Assembly: GCA_030628905.1 (NCBI GenBank)
Contig: DAOVQB010000007.1
Coordinates: forward strand, 1 to 56,773
Direction of reading: 5' to 3'
DNA from: DAOVQB01 sp023128935
GTDB taxonomy: Bacteria > Eisenbacteria > RBG-16-71-46 > CAIMUX01 > WJJG01
DNA: 56,773 bases
Shown: piece by piece, positions 44,645 through 53,572 of the stretch
Numbering within the stretch: position 1 is the stretch's first letter
Layout: every line of letters begins with the position of its first letter
Made by a program: the position numbers and the translations under genes
The notes under the pieces: model-generated
Database searches by the model: none
What the model was told of the DNA's origin: nothing
Seen by the model: the letters and a program-made list of their open reading frames with translations, nothing else

Positions 44645-46039
44645 ATGAAGCAACCGCGCCAATCGATGAATAGGCAGCCCCCCACGAGATCAACCTCAGG
44701 CGCAGCGGCCAGCGCTCGGTTGCATGCTCCGGAGCGTCCTGCATTGGCCTCCTCTACAAGCTCCTCTTCCCGCGCCCGCCCGCGCAGCACGCCCGCCAGG
44801 GGCAGCGCCAGGAAAAAGACTACTAAGCGCAAGCCGCGCCCTTCCGCCCCCGCAAGGAAGGTCTCCAAGCGCAAGCCGCGCCCTGCCGCCCCCGCAAGGA
44901 AGGTCTCCAAGCGCAAGCCGCGCCCTGCCGCCCCCGCAAGGAAGGTCTCCAAGCGCGCGCCCTCTGCTAGCGCCAAGAAGAAAACCGTCAAGCGCAAGCA
45001 GAGATCCAACACTGCTGAGCGCAGCCTGACCAGGCGCGTCGCGAAGGCCCGTTCTGCCAAGAAGAAGCCCGCTCGCACCCGCAAGGCCGCCAGGCGGCCC
45101 ATCGTCAGGGACGAGAGCGCAACTCTCCTTCACCTCGAGGACCTTCTGAAGCTGAGGATTGTCGGGAAGGACGATGCCATCAAACGGATCGCAAACACGA
45201 TCCGCATCCGGCGCACAAGCCTTGATTTCAGGCCCCAGCGTCCCGACGGTGCATTCCTTCTCGTGGGTCCCCCTGGGGTGGGAAAAACCGAGTTCGCCAA
45301 CGCCATTGCCTCGGTTCTCTTGGGAAACGACAACCTCCTCGTAACCCTTGATATGAGCGACTACACCGAGGAAGAGGACATTGAGGATCTCCTGGTCACC
45401 GCCTATCCGGGAGCTGAGGGAATCCTCGTGGAGGGCGCACTTACCACCCCCGTGCGCAAGAACCCGAAGGCGGTGATCCTCCTGCGCGGCATCGAGCGCT
45501 GCCACCCGGCCATCATGCGCCTATTCTTGCACATCCTAGAACGAGGAGTTGTGATCGACGCGCAGGGTGAGGTGGCCTTCAACCGGACGATCATCATCTC
45601 CACAACGCGCTTGGAATTTGATGAAGCAGACACAGTTGAACAGATCGGTTTCGTCCCATCCAACATTCCGCGCGAGGAACGGTGCAGGAAGGTTCTTGAG
45701 GACCAGTTCACGCCTGAGCTGATCGCGGCCTTTAACGATGTCTTGTACTTCGACAACCTGACGGCAAAGGATGTGCAACTGATCGCACGCTACAAGGTCA
45801 ATACGGTTCTGGAACGCCTCAAGAAGCAGAAGCGCGGAGTAATCATCAGCGACAGCGTCTATGACACCTTCATCCGTGAGGACGAAGTGCGCAAGGCCGG
45901 CGCCCGCTACTTGAACCGAGCACTGGAGGAGAAGCTGTTCACCCCGTTGTCCAAGTACCTGCTCGAGCACCACAGGGCTCGCAGCATCAAGATCGACGTC
46001 CAGGGTGGCCAGTTGGTCATCCAGCACGCAGAGGCTTAG
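44645..46039 (+). CDS. Histone-H1-like tail fused to a degenerate ClpB-D2-like AAA+ domain
   Basis: The 464 residues join two unlike parts. Residues 1-~155 are Lys/Arg/Ala/Pro/Ser-rich, almost free of acids, with 14-residue tandem repeats (KRKPRPAAPARKVS), like bacterial H1 homologues that bind DNA. Residues ~160-464 align along their length with the second AAA+ ring of ClpB: IVGKDDAIKRIANTIRIRR, Walker A GPPGVGKT (208-215), GVVIDAQGE, sensor 2 GAR (419-421). Key catalytic sites are changed: Walker B DE is RG (281-282), the pore-loop Tyr is Ala (257), sensor-1 Asn is Arg (322), the Arg finger is Ala (362). It should bind ATP but hardly hydrolyse it or thread protein. Ribosome site AGGAGG. Role unknown; a nucleoid-bound ATP-sensing scaffold is my guess. 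Confidence 0.85.
   Translation: MKQPRQSMNRQPPTRSTSGAAASARLHAPERPALASSTSSSSRARPRSTPARGSARKKTTKRKPRPSAPARKVSKRKPRPAAPARKVSKRKPRPAAPARKVSKRAPSASAKKKTVKRKQRSNTAERSLTRRVAKARSAKKKPARTRKAARRPIVRDESATLLHLEDLLKLRIVGKDDAIKRIANTIRIRRTSLDFRPQRPDGAFLLVGPPGVGKTEFANAIASVLLGNDNLLVTLDMSDYTEEEDIEDLLVTAYPGAEGILVEGALTTPVRKNPKAVILLRGIERCHPAIMRLFLHILERGVVIDAQGEVAFNRTIIISTTRLEFDEADTVEQIGFVPSNIPREERCRKVLEDQFTPELIAAFNDVLYFDNLTAKDVQLIARYKVNTVLERLKKQKRGVIISDSVYDTFIREDEVRKAGARYLNRALEEKLFTPLSKYLLEHHRARSIKIDVQGGQLVIQHAEA
44825..44950 (+). repeat. Three 42-bp in-frame tandem repeats
   Basis: Units at 44825-44866, 44867-44908 and 44909-44950, each coding the same 14 residues; units 2 and 3 are identical and unit 1 differs by one base (Ser for Ala). 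A fourth begins (AAGCGC) and diverges. Such near-perfect identity means recent expansion, so copy number probably varies between strains. Confidence 0.9.
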
Positions 46040-46053
46040 GGCTCGCATCAGGT

Positions 46054-46872
46054 CTAGCACCAGGACTCGACAAGCTTCGCGATCCCGCGGGCCAGCCGAG
46101 GTCCAGCTTCCCTGGCCATGCTGACCACCTCGGCGTGGTCCAATGCCCCCTCTGAGAGTCCCGTGCAGAAATTGGTGACTAGCGAGAGGGCGGCAACCTC
46201 CACGCCTTGCCGGGCCGCCTCCTCGGCTTCAATCACAGTGGACATGCACGCAGCGTGCGCGCCCATCCGGCGGATCATCTCCACCTCAGCAGCAGTCTCG
46301 TATGTGGGCCCCAATCCACCGCCGAGCACGCCCCGCACCACTGTCAGCCCCTCTCCGCTCAGGATCCGAAACGCATCCGCGACGCGGCGCTGGTTGTAGG
46401 GTGAACCCCGCAGGCAACGCCCTTCACTCGCGCCACGAGACGCCCGCGGACCAAGGAGGATCCGGAGGTGATCCTCCACCACCATGACCGTCCCCGGGAT
46501 CATCAGGGGATCAACCGCACCAGCGGCGTTGGTGAGCAGCAACCACTTGGCGCCCAGAGCGGCCGCCAGACGGACTGCAAAGGTAACCTCGCTGCGGTGG
46601 TAGCCCTCATAGAAGTGCACCCGCCCCTGAAAGACAAGCCCAGGCCGCCCACCCCACCGAACAACGGCCACTTGCCCGGCATGGCCGGCCACGCTCGAGT
46701 GCGGGTAGCCCGTGATCTCCTCTCCCTGCAGGCGTATCTCGGGCTTCCAGGACTCCAAAAGCACTCCCAGGCCAGAACCCAGCACAACAGCCCCCACGAC
46801 CTCCACACCTCCACAGGCCTTTCGAAGCTGGCCCAGCGCGGCCTCGGGAATATCCCTTATCAACTTGTCCAT
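46054..46872 (-). CDS. Purine nucleoside phosphorylase, trimeric type
   Basis: Splits purine nucleosides with phosphate into base and ribose 1-phosphate. About 272 residues: phosphate loop LGSGLG, GYPHSSVAGHAG, GRVHFYEGY, TNAAGAVDPLMIPG, and MSTVIEAEEAARQG...LVTNFCTG. Asn in VTN at the base-binding site is as in PNP (MTA phosphorylases have Asp), so guanosine/inosine are likely. The ATG at 46872 lies behind GGGAGGGAGAG. Last gene after two nucleoside permeases. Confidence 0.93.
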   Translation of the reverse strand: MDKLIRDIPEAALGQLRKACGGVEVVGAVVLGSGLGVLLESWKPEIRLQGEEITGYPHSSVAGHAGQVAVVRWGGRPGLVFQGRVHFYEGYHRSEVTFAVRLAAALGAKWLLLTNAAGAVDPLMIPGTVMVVEDHLRILLGPRASRGASEGRCLRGSPYNQRRVADAFRILSGEGLTVVRGVLGGGLGPTYETAAEVEMIRRMGAHAACMSTVIEAEEAARQGVEVAALSLVTNFCTGLSEGALDHAEVVSMAREAGPRLARGIAKLVESWC

Positions 46873-46972
46873 GCTCTCTCTCCCTCCCAGGCTTCCAATC
46901 ATCACGCCGGACCGCGAGCCCTAACCCTCTGCTTGCACTGCGCGTATCCGCATGCCCGGTGACAAGTCGGCG

Positions 46973-47902
46973 CTAGTCGCCCTCGGCATGTTCAGGATCA
47001 TACGGCTTCCCCACCGCGGCTGGCGCCACCGATCGCCCAACCCATACGACCAGAACCAGAATGGTCAAGACAAACGGCAGCATCTGCAGCAGCTGGGTCG
47101 GTGCCCCGGAGCCCTGCAGGCGGATCTGCGCGGTTTCGGCAGCCCCAAACAGCAAGCATGCAGCGCCGGCCCACAAGGGATGCCACTTGCCTACAATCAT
47201 TGCCGCCAGGGCAATATACCCTCGCCCTCCTGACATCTGGTCCGTGAAGGAGTGCTGCATGAACGCCAGCCAGGCGCCTCCCAGCCCCCCCAGTAGCCCG
47301 CTGGCCAGGACACCCAACCACCGGAGGCGCGGGACCGAGAACCCAGCCGCATGCGCAGCCTCCGGATGCTCGCCAGCTGTGCGCAGCGCGAGGCCCAGGC
47401 CAGTGCGGAAAAGAAACCAGAGAGATCCTGCCAGGAGTAACAGCGCCAGTAGGAATAGCGGATCATAGAGCACTGCGCCCAGCGGTCCCCCCCCACCCGG
47501 CAAACTGCGCATGTAGCTTGGCTCAGGAGCAGGAATGCGCGGCGAATTGCTCGCGCTGTGAAACAGGATGCGCAGCCCAGCCCGCGTGAACCCAAAGGCA
47601 ATGATGTTGATCGCCAGCCCGGAGACGATCTGGTCCGCCCGCGCGGTCACAGTCACCAACGCGTGCAGCGCCGCTGTGGCCAGCCCTCCTGCCATGGCAA
47701 ACAGAATGCCCAAGTAGGGTGATCCGGTGTAATGCGTCCCTACTACGGCAAAGAAGGCTCCGTTGAGCAGGATTCCCTCCAGTGCGATGTTGACCACGCC
47801 GCTGCGTTCAGAGAAAACGCCTCCAGCCGCCGCCAGGGCGTAGGGCACACTGATGCGCAGGGTCTGTGCTAGCATAGATACCGCGAGCGCAATCCCAGTC
47901 AT
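46973..47902 (-). CDS. Nucleoside ABC transporter permease (NupQ/BmpC-type)
   Basis: A 309-residue inner-membrane protein with about eight hydrophobic segments. The N-terminal ALAAAGGVFSERSGVVNIALEGILLNGAFFAVVG is the hallmark of the sugar/nucleoside permease group that includes B. subtilis NupQ; LRTAGEHPEAAHAAGFSVPRLRW is the EAA-like loop. Its start overlaps the end of the partner permease by 4 bp. Works as a heterodimer with the next gene; the ATPase is not nearby. Confidence 0.92.
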   Translation of the reverse strand: MTGIALAVSMLAQTLRISVPYALAAAGGVFSERSGVVNIALEGILLNGAFFAVVGTHYTGSPYLGILFAMAGGLATAALHALVTVTARADQIVSGLAINIIAFGFTRAGLRILFHSASNSPRIPAPEPSYMRSLPGGGGPLGAVLYDPLFLLALLLLAGSLWFLFRTGLGLALRTAGEHPEAAHAAGFSVPRLRWLGVLASGLLGGLGGAWLAFMQHSFTDQMSGGRGYIALAAMIVGKWHPLWAGAACLLFGAAETAQIRLQGSGAPTQLLQMLPFVLTILVLVVWVGRSVAPAAVGKPYDPEHAEGD

Positions 47903-48939
47903 GGCCTCCCTCTCTCTCGCCGCATCCAGCGCAGCCGCAGTCGCTCGCTGGCTATAAAGATGAGCAGGATCGCGCCGGTCAGGACATCCACAATCTCGCG
48001 CGGAAGCAGCGTGTTGACGACCAGGCCAGCGTGGGAGAGAAAACCAAATAGAAGCGCAGCAGGAAAGACCGCCAGGGGTTCATTGCGGGCGATCAGAGCC
48101 ACCGCGATCCCCATGAAACCGATCCCGCCAGTGAAGCCCTCTTCATAGTAATGCTTGTAGCCCAGAACGAAATTCGTTCCCGCCAGGCCGGCAAACCCAC
48201 CCCCCAGAACGAAGGCCAGGACAATGCGCCGGCCTGGCGCGATCCCAGCAATGCGGGCCGGCCGCAGCCCCTGTCCCACGGCGCGCAGTGAGAGCCCCTC
48301 AGGCGTGTGGTGCAGGAAAAGATGGGCCAGGACAACCGACAGGAGCGCTAGCAGAAGACTCAGATTCGCCGCCGAACCCCGCATGGCAGGCCAGAAGATC
48401 TCCAGCCTGGGAAGTGAAACCCCGATGCTCGCCGTGCGCACTGTCTCCGGAAGTGCCAGGTAGCGTGTCATCAAGAAGTTCACCGCAGCCACGGCAATGA
48501 AGTTGAGCATGATGGTATTGATCACTTCATGTGTGCCGAAGCGCGCCTTGAGCCATCCGGGTAGGAAGCCCCAAAGGGCGCCACCCACGAATGCAGCCAC
48601 AATGGTTAGCGGCAGGAGAATCCAGGCGGGTGCTGAAGCGGCAGCGATACCCACAAGAGCACAGGCCAGCGAGCCAACCACCACCTGTCCCTCTGCGCCG
48701 ATATTAAATAGCCCGGCAGAAAAGGTCATGGCCACCGCGAGTCCCGTGAAGGTCAGGAAGGTCGCCTTGAAGAAGACTTGCCCCCAGGCGTAGGGGCCAA
48801 ACCTTGATACCAGCACATGGAGCAGATGCGGTGGTGAAACCCCCAGAACCACGCTGGCCAAGGCTGCCAGCAGCACAGCAGCGCTCAGCGCGCAAGCGAT
48901 CGGCAGCAGCTGTATGGCAAACAGCCGAACCCGCAGCAC
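47899..48939 (-). CDS. Nucleoside ABC transporter permease (NupP-type)
   Basis: The 346-residue partner permease: FTGLAVAMTFSAGLFNIGAEGQVVVGSLACA near residue 70, GTHEVINTIMLNFIAV and LRAVGQGLRPARIAGIAPGRRI. These match the NupP/YufP half of BMP-type nucleoside importers. In most genomes the operon begins with a BMP lipoprotein and a double-domain ATPase (NupO); upstream here is a histidine kinase instead, so those parts must be encoded elsewhere. Confidence 0.92.
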   Translation of the reverse strand: MLRVRLFAIQLLPIACALSAAVLLAALASVVLGVSPPHLLHVLVSRFGPYAWGQVFFKATFLTFTGLAVAMTFSAGLFNIGAEGQVVVGSLACALVGIAAASAPAWILLPLTIVAAFVGGALWGFLPGWLKARFGTHEVINTIMLNFIAVAAVNFLMTRYLALPETVRTASIGVSLPRLEIFWPAMRGSAANLSLLLALLSVVLAHLFLHHTPEGLSLRAVGQGLRPARIAGIAPGRRIVLAFVLGGGFAGLAGTNFVLGYKHYYEEGFTGGIGFMGIAVALIARNEPLAVFPAALLFGFLSHAGLVVNTLLPREIVDVLTGAILLIFIASERLRLRWMRRERGRP

Positions 48940-49105
48940 CCCTTAGTCCCCCTAAACGAGTGATTCTCGGGACTGTACCCTTGGGTCAGTGCAGAGGCAA
49001 CCTGCCTGCCTTGCCAGAGCCCGCCTCGGCAGCCTGCCTTGGCTGTCCTTGCCACGCCTACGCTGAAGCGACATCGACAGCCTGCAAGCCAGGTATTCTG
49101 CGTTT

Positions 49106-51787
49106 CTACTGTTTGGTACGCCTGGAACCCTGCTTGCCCACCAGCTGTCCCCCGGCCCGGCGATGAGGCTCCTCGGGCGGCGCCAGTGAAGCAGCAGGGA
49201 TTTCCACGACCATCGTAGTTCCCTCACCGACAGCGGTCTTCTCTATGTAGATCCTCCCGCCGAAATCCCGGAGCGTCTGTTGGGCATGGAAGAGCCCAAG
49301 GCCACGTCCGTCGGAACGGGTTGTCACCCCCCGTACAAAGATCGATTTCACATAAACCGGATCGATACCGCATCCCGTGTCGCTAAGTCGGATGCGCACG
49401 AAGTCACCTTCCTGCTCCAGCACGATAGATAATTTCCTGCTCGCAGAGCGCTCCATCGCGCGGGCGGCGTTGGCGATCAGGTCGTCAAGCACCTCAAACT
49501 GAAGGCACTGGGTATCAATCTTTGCGATGAAGTGCCCCCTGCCCCTGACTTTCAGTACGCGTTCCTGAACCCCCGCATCGAGGATCACATGGCTCTTCAC
49601 GCTCAGCAGATCGATAACCGCGTGGGTCACATCGCAGCGGAAGGCTTCGCGCAGCTTTCGCCGCAGCCTGCGCAGCTCCCCGTCAAAACGGAAGATCAAC
49701 TGGCCTGTGCGCTTCACGGATTTATAATCCGGCGTCCCGCCGCGCCGCAGGGAGCCGGCCAGTGTATCTGTTTCATCCCTGATCTCGCGGAACTGGGCCA
49801 GGATATCCTCGGGCCGCGAGCCTTGTTCGGTGAGCACCTTCCGGTAAGAGAGACTCGACTTGAGCACTGGCGGGATGGTCTTGCGCAGGGCCATGCAGCA
49901 TTCCGCGACCTGCTGCTGCCACTCGGGATCTTGTGTCAGTCCAGGATTGGCCGCCTGCAGCAGCGTAGCCGCACGCCCCAGCAGAGCGCCGGGTTCACCA
50001 TGTCCAAAGACCGTGAGTTGGGTGAGTGCCGTTCGCAGCTCGGCCTCGGATGATCCGCCCAGACCCGCATCCTTGCCCCCCGCTTCATCTGTCTGCCTTT
50101 CCCACGCAAGCCTCAACCCTCTGCGCCATGACTTGCCCAAGCCAAACGCAAGTGCAGCTCCAAATCCCGCGCCCACGAAGAGAGCCAGGACCGCCAGGCC
50201 CCAGGTCCCGCGGGCGCTGCATCCCTCGGACGCAGTCGGGAGACCTGTCCCACCTGGCCCTACCCAATCCCTATTGTGCTCCAGCGACATCCCGCTCGCC
50301 TGCGAGGCTGAAAACGCATAGAGCAGCTTCTTGCGCGGTCCCCATTGCACGAGCTCCAGATGCCTGAGGATCTCGCCCGCGACTTCACCCATGGCCAGCA
50401 CATCCCCTTCCGGTGTGATGAGGAGAACCTGACCCGTTCCCTTCAGAATGAAAGCGATCTCCGGTTGGCCGTCGCCAGTCAGATCCTCAATTAGGCGGTC
50501 CCCGACCGGGCCGCAGACCGGTATCTCACGGATGAGCTTCAGATCGCGGTCGAAGATGAAGATCTGATTCTCTGCGGAGCTGACTATCTCAGGGGATCCA
50601 TCACCATCAAGGTCAGCGATCAAAGGAAGCCCCAGGAAGGTTCCCGGATCGATGTCACGCTTGACCTCGAAGCTGAAGGGATCCAGTACGCACAACCGGT
50701 GCGTCGCACCCAGACACCGGAAGGAGGCATCCAGCGCCACGACCAGGTCTGTGCGCCCGTCCCGATCCATGTCCCCGAGTGCCACTCTGGGACATGTGCC
50801 CACCCCTCCCATGCACAGCTTGTGGCGGACCTGCCCGTCGGGCCCGAGAAGGATCAGGTAGCCGTATTCATCTGAGAAGCCGCCGTCTTGCGATCCGTTC
50901 GCCACGGCGATGGTCGCCACTACTACCACCATTTCACGCGTATCAGGATCCTCAAGCGGGATAATGTCGCCTAGAGTGGAACCGCACTGGAAGACCCAGC
51001 GTTCCCGGTTCTCTGTCACGTCATAGGCAATCAAGCCGCGCGGGGAAAGATCAAAGGAGACACCCGCTTGCACCAACAGCTCGCATCGCCCGTCGCCATC
51101 AAGATCCGCAACCGCAACTGGATCAGAGGACCCATCCCACAAGCCATCGGCGTTGTTGTCCGGACCAGTTATGACCGGAGTCTCATAGATCAGCTTCCCT
51201 CGCTGCCCATAGACAGCGCTCCAAGCATGCGACCCGCGCTTGAAGCCCACACCCACATCCATGGTTCCGTCTCCATCCAGATCGCCTGAGAAGCGCTCGG
51301 AGATCCCGCGGGCATGGATCAGATTCAGTTGGCGGGAGATCTCGGCCCAACCGTTCGGGTAGTTCTGCCATAGAAGGGATGTCACACCTGGTAGCTCTCG
51401 GCTGCGGAAGGCCACGACAAGCTCATCCCAGCTATCGCCGTCCAGGTCACCGGCAAGATGCCCGTAGAGCTGGGATACTCCTGATAGGCAGTCGACGTTG
51501 GTCGGTGACAGTAAGAAGGGACAGGATGCCGGCCGGCGCAGGCACACACTGTCGGCACGCGCCGGAGCCCTCGGGTGCCCGGGCGCGGATTCGACGGATG
51601 GCTGCCCCTCATTGGACTGGGACGCAGACAGAGGTAGGGACAGGAGGATCAGCAGAAGCACACCGGTGGCAGCCGGTAGCAGGAGCGCCCGGCTGGCTGC
51701 CCCCCCCGCCAGCAGGGAGAATCGAGCATCCTGTTGGCGCGATGGCCATGGAACACCCGAGACCCGGCTCACCGCGCGATGTTTCAT
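49106..51787 (-). CDS. Histidine kinase with periplasmic FG-GAP beta-propeller
   Basis: About 893 residues. A signal/membrane helix (ALLLPAATGVLLLILLSLPLS) leads to a large extracytoplasmic region with at least six FG-GAP/VCBS calcium-type motifs (DLDGDSWDELVV, DLDGDGTMDVGV, DLDGDGRCELLV, DMDRDGRTDLVV, DLDGDGSPEIVS, DLTGDGQPEIAF), a beta-propeller. A second helix (LAVLALFVGAGFGAALAFGLG) precedes a helical segment and the HATPase domain: LDDLIANAARAM (N box), DTGCGID (G1), GRGLGLF (G2). No standard H-box (HExxNPL) is seen; FGHGEPG is a candidate His site. The ATG at 51787 has GGGGAG upstream. Divergent from an NtrC-type regulator, its likely partner. Confidence 0.88.
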   Translation of the reverse strand: MKHRAVSRVSGVPWPSRQQDARFSLLAGGAASRALLLPAATGVLLLILLSLPLSASQSNEGQPSVESAPGHPRAPARADSVCLRRPASCPFLLSPTNVDCLSGVSQLYGHLAGDLDGDSWDELVVAFRSRELPGVTSLLWQNYPNGWAEISRQLNLIHARGISERFSGDLDGDGTMDVGVGFKRGSHAWSAVYGQRGKLIYETPVITGPDNNADGLWDGSSDPVAVADLDGDGRCELLVQAGVSFDLSPRGLIAYDVTENRERWVFQCGSTLGDIIPLEDPDTREMVVVVATIAVANGSQDGGFSDEYGYLILLGPDGQVRHKLCMGGVGTCPRVALGDMDRDGRTDLVVALDASFRCLGATHRLCVLDPFSFEVKRDIDPGTFLGLPLIADLDGDGSPEIVSSAENQIFIFDRDLKLIREIPVCGPVGDRLIEDLTGDGQPEIAFILKGTGQVLLITPEGDVLAMGEVAGEILRHLELVQWGPRKKLLYAFSASQASGMSLEHNRDWVGPGGTGLPTASEGCSARGTWGLAVLALFVGAGFGAALAFGLGKSWRRGLRLAWERQTDEAGGKDAGLGGSSEAELRTALTQLTVFGHGEPGALLGRAATLLQAANPGLTQDPEWQQQVAECCMALRKTIPPVLKSSLSYRKVLTEQGSRPEDILAQFREIRDETDTLAGSLRRGGTPDYKSVKRTGQLIFRFDGELRRLRRKLREAFRCDVTHAVIDLLSVKSHVILDAGVQERVLKVRGRGHFIAKIDTQCLQFEVLDDLIANAARAMERSASRKLSIVLEQEGDFVRIRLSDTGCGIDPVYVKSIFVRGVTTRSDGRGLGLFHAQQTLRDFGGRIYIEKTAVGEGTTMVVEIPAASLAPPEEPHRRAGGQLVGKQGSRRTKQ

Positions 51788-51829
51788 AAATCGACTCCCC
51801 GCTCCTCGAGGCATTATCTCATGGTTCCA

Positions 51830-51842
51830 CTGGCAATGCCAG
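51830..51842. promoter_or_regulatory. Palindrome in the kinase/regulator divergent gap
   Basis: CTGGCA-A-TGCCAG, perfect 6-bp arms about one base, 43 bp before the kinase start and 150 bp before the regulator start. Possible operator for autoregulation; no clear promoter boxes found around it. Confidence 0.35.
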
Positions 51843-51992
51843 GCCCCCCTCTCGACCCAGGTATCCAGGGCATGTTGACAACAGGCAGAACGGGGTGGAA
51901 AGATACAACTCGTGGAGCTTCCAAGGCATCGACATCCCCCCGGGATGAATGTCCGCGGACGCCTCGCGCGCGTGACTTACCCGGAGGGACCC

Positions 51993-53375
51993 ATGCCCGC
52001 GTCAGACGACTCGATGAGAAAACCCTCCGTGCTCCTGGTCGACGATGATCGGGATTTCACCCGCACCGTGCAACTCCTCTTGCGCGACGCCTTCGCGGTG
52101 CACGCCGTTTACGAAGGCGCAACCGCGCTCGCTGAATTCCAGGCCAGGGTCTACGATGCCGTGCTTCTCGATCTTGATCTGGCCCAAGCCCCCGACGGCC
52201 TGGACGTGCTCCGCCACATCCGGGAAAGGGACCTGCAGGTGCCGATCTTCATGGTGACCCGCACGGAGCGCCCGGAAGTGGCGCTGGAAGCAGGGCGCAT
52301 GGGCGCTACCGACTATTTCACGAAGGGCCGTCCAATCGAGATGCTTGCCCACCGGATCCGCACGGCCTTGACAATTCAGATGGAGCATCGCCGGCGCGAG
52401 GCGCTCGAAAGGAGCGTTGCGGGGAAGAGATGGTGCTTCGTCGGAGACAGCGATGCCGTGCGGAAACTCAGGGCGGATGCAGAAACCGTCTCCCAGGTCA
52501 ACAGCCCTGTGCTGATCACAGGCAAGAGCGGCACGGGGAAGGAGGTGTTGGCCCGCTTCATCCACCAGCAGAGCCCGAGAGCGCGCAAGCCATTTGTCGC
52601 GGTCAACTGTGCCGCCATTCCAGAAGGCCTATTCGAAAGCGAACTCTTCGGGCGCGAGCGCGGAGCTTATACGGGGGCCATCACCGCGCGCCGCGGGAGC
52701 TTTGAGCTGGCAGAAGGCGGAACCCTGTTCCTTGACGAGATTGCGGAGATGCCCCCCGCGCTGCAGCCCAAGTTGCTTCGCGTTCTCCAATCAGGCGAGT
52801 ATTCCCAGATCGGATCGGAACGTCTGCGCAGTGCCGATGCACGTGTCCTCTGTTCAACCAATGCGGACCCCCACGAGGCCATCTCCTCCCGGCGCTTGAG
52901 GGAGGATCTCTTCTACCGGATCAATGTCGTCACGCTCTACATTCCTCCGCTATCGGAGCGCAGAGAGGATGTGCTCGTTCTGGCTAAGCACTTCCTCGAA
53001 CTCAAGTGCCAGGAACTTGGTCGGAATGTAGAAGGTTTTACCCCCGCGGCCGAATCACTCCTGCTGACCTATCACTGGCCAGGAAATGCGCGTGAATTGG
53101 AAAACCTCATCGAGCGGGCGATGGTCTTCTGTCGATCATCCCGGATCGAGGCCGATCTTCTGAGTCCCATCTGTGAGGGAGCACCCTTCCTCGACCTCCC
53201 TTGGGAACAGGCTCGCGAACGAGCCATGATGCGCTTTGAGCGGAGTTATCTCGCCGCCCTGCTCCACGTGCACCATGGCGTCGCCTCGCTTGCAAGCGAG
53301 GCCATGGGCGTCACGCGCCAAACATTCTATCGGGCGCTCAAACGCGCGGGCCTCAAAGCCGAGGACTTCCGCTAG
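51993..53375 (+). CDS. NtrC-family sigma-54-dependent response regulator
   Basis: About 460 residues. Receiver domain: VLLVDDDRDF, phospho-Asp in VLLDLDLAQAPDGLDVL, VTRTE, YFTKGRP. Central AAA+ domain: GKSGTGKEVLARFIHQ (Walker A), ESELFGRERGAYTGAI (sigma-54 contact loop, GAYTGA rather than GAFTGA), GGTLFLDEIAEMPP (Walker B), REDLFYRINVVTLYIPPLSER (Arg finger), WPGNARELENLIERA. The C-terminus has a Fis-type helix-turn-helix (GVASLASEAMGVTRQTFYRALKRAGL). The ATG at 51993 follows CGGAGGGA and is preferred to one 27 codons earlier. Acts with RpoN, encoded in this window. Confidence 0.95.
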   Translation: MPASDDSMRKPSVLLVDDDRDFTRTVQLLLRDAFAVHAVYEGATALAEFQARVYDAVLLDLDLAQAPDGLDVLRHIRERDLQVPIFMVTRTERPEVALEAGRMGATDYFTKGRPIEMLAHRIRTALTIQMEHRRREALERSVAGKRWCFVGDSDAVRKLRADAETVSQVNSPVLITGKSGTGKEVLARFIHQQSPRARKPFVAVNCAAIPEGLFESELFGRERGAYTGAITARRGSFELAEGGTLFLDEIAEMPPALQPKLLRVLQSGEYSQIGSERLRSADARVLCSTNADPHEAISSRRLREDLFYRINVVTLYIPPLSERREDVLVLAKHFLELKCQELGRNVEGFTPAAESLLLTYHWPGNARELENLIERAMVFCRSSRIEADLLSPICEGAPFLDLPWEQARERAMMRFERSYLAALLHVHHGVASLASEAMGVTRQTFYRALKRAGLKAEDFR

Positions 53376-53422
53376 GTATCCAGGGCGCCGCGCGCTGCGC
53401 TGACGCGAGCATCCCTTGCAAC

Positions 53423-53445
53423 CGTGTAACTCTGGGCGTTACACG
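53423..53445. promoter_or_regulatory. Inverted repeat, candidate enhancer site for the NtrC-type regulator
   Basis: CGTGTAAC (53423-53430), 7-nt spacer, GTTACACG (53438-53445): perfect 8-bp arms. It lies 48 bp after the regulator's stop and about 130 bp upstream of the -24 element, the normal distance of a sigma-54 upstream activating sequence. No T run of useful length follows, so a terminator is less likely. Confidence 0.55.
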
Positions 53446-53572
53446 TAGGCCCTTTTCAGAGACAAGGCCCACCGTAGCGCGCATGGTTGCCTCAGACCAC
53501 CTACATCCTAACCCCAGCATCCGAAAGCAGATGGCAACGCCTTGCTCAGATCCCGTCTCGTTTCATGCACAG

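Noticed and set aside
44825..44950. CRISPR-like repeat array
   Set aside because: Units are contiguous without spacers and are in-frame coding repeats.
44696..45505. Minus-strand frame of 269 codons opposite the H1/AAA+ gene
   Set aside because: Its repeats are simply the complement of the 42-bp coding repeats; no ribosome site, and the plus-strand frame has clear AAA+ homology.
53532..53545. Second sigma-54 promoter
   Set aside because: TGGCAAC-N3-TTGC has nine instead of ten bases between GG and GC, which normally abolishes function.
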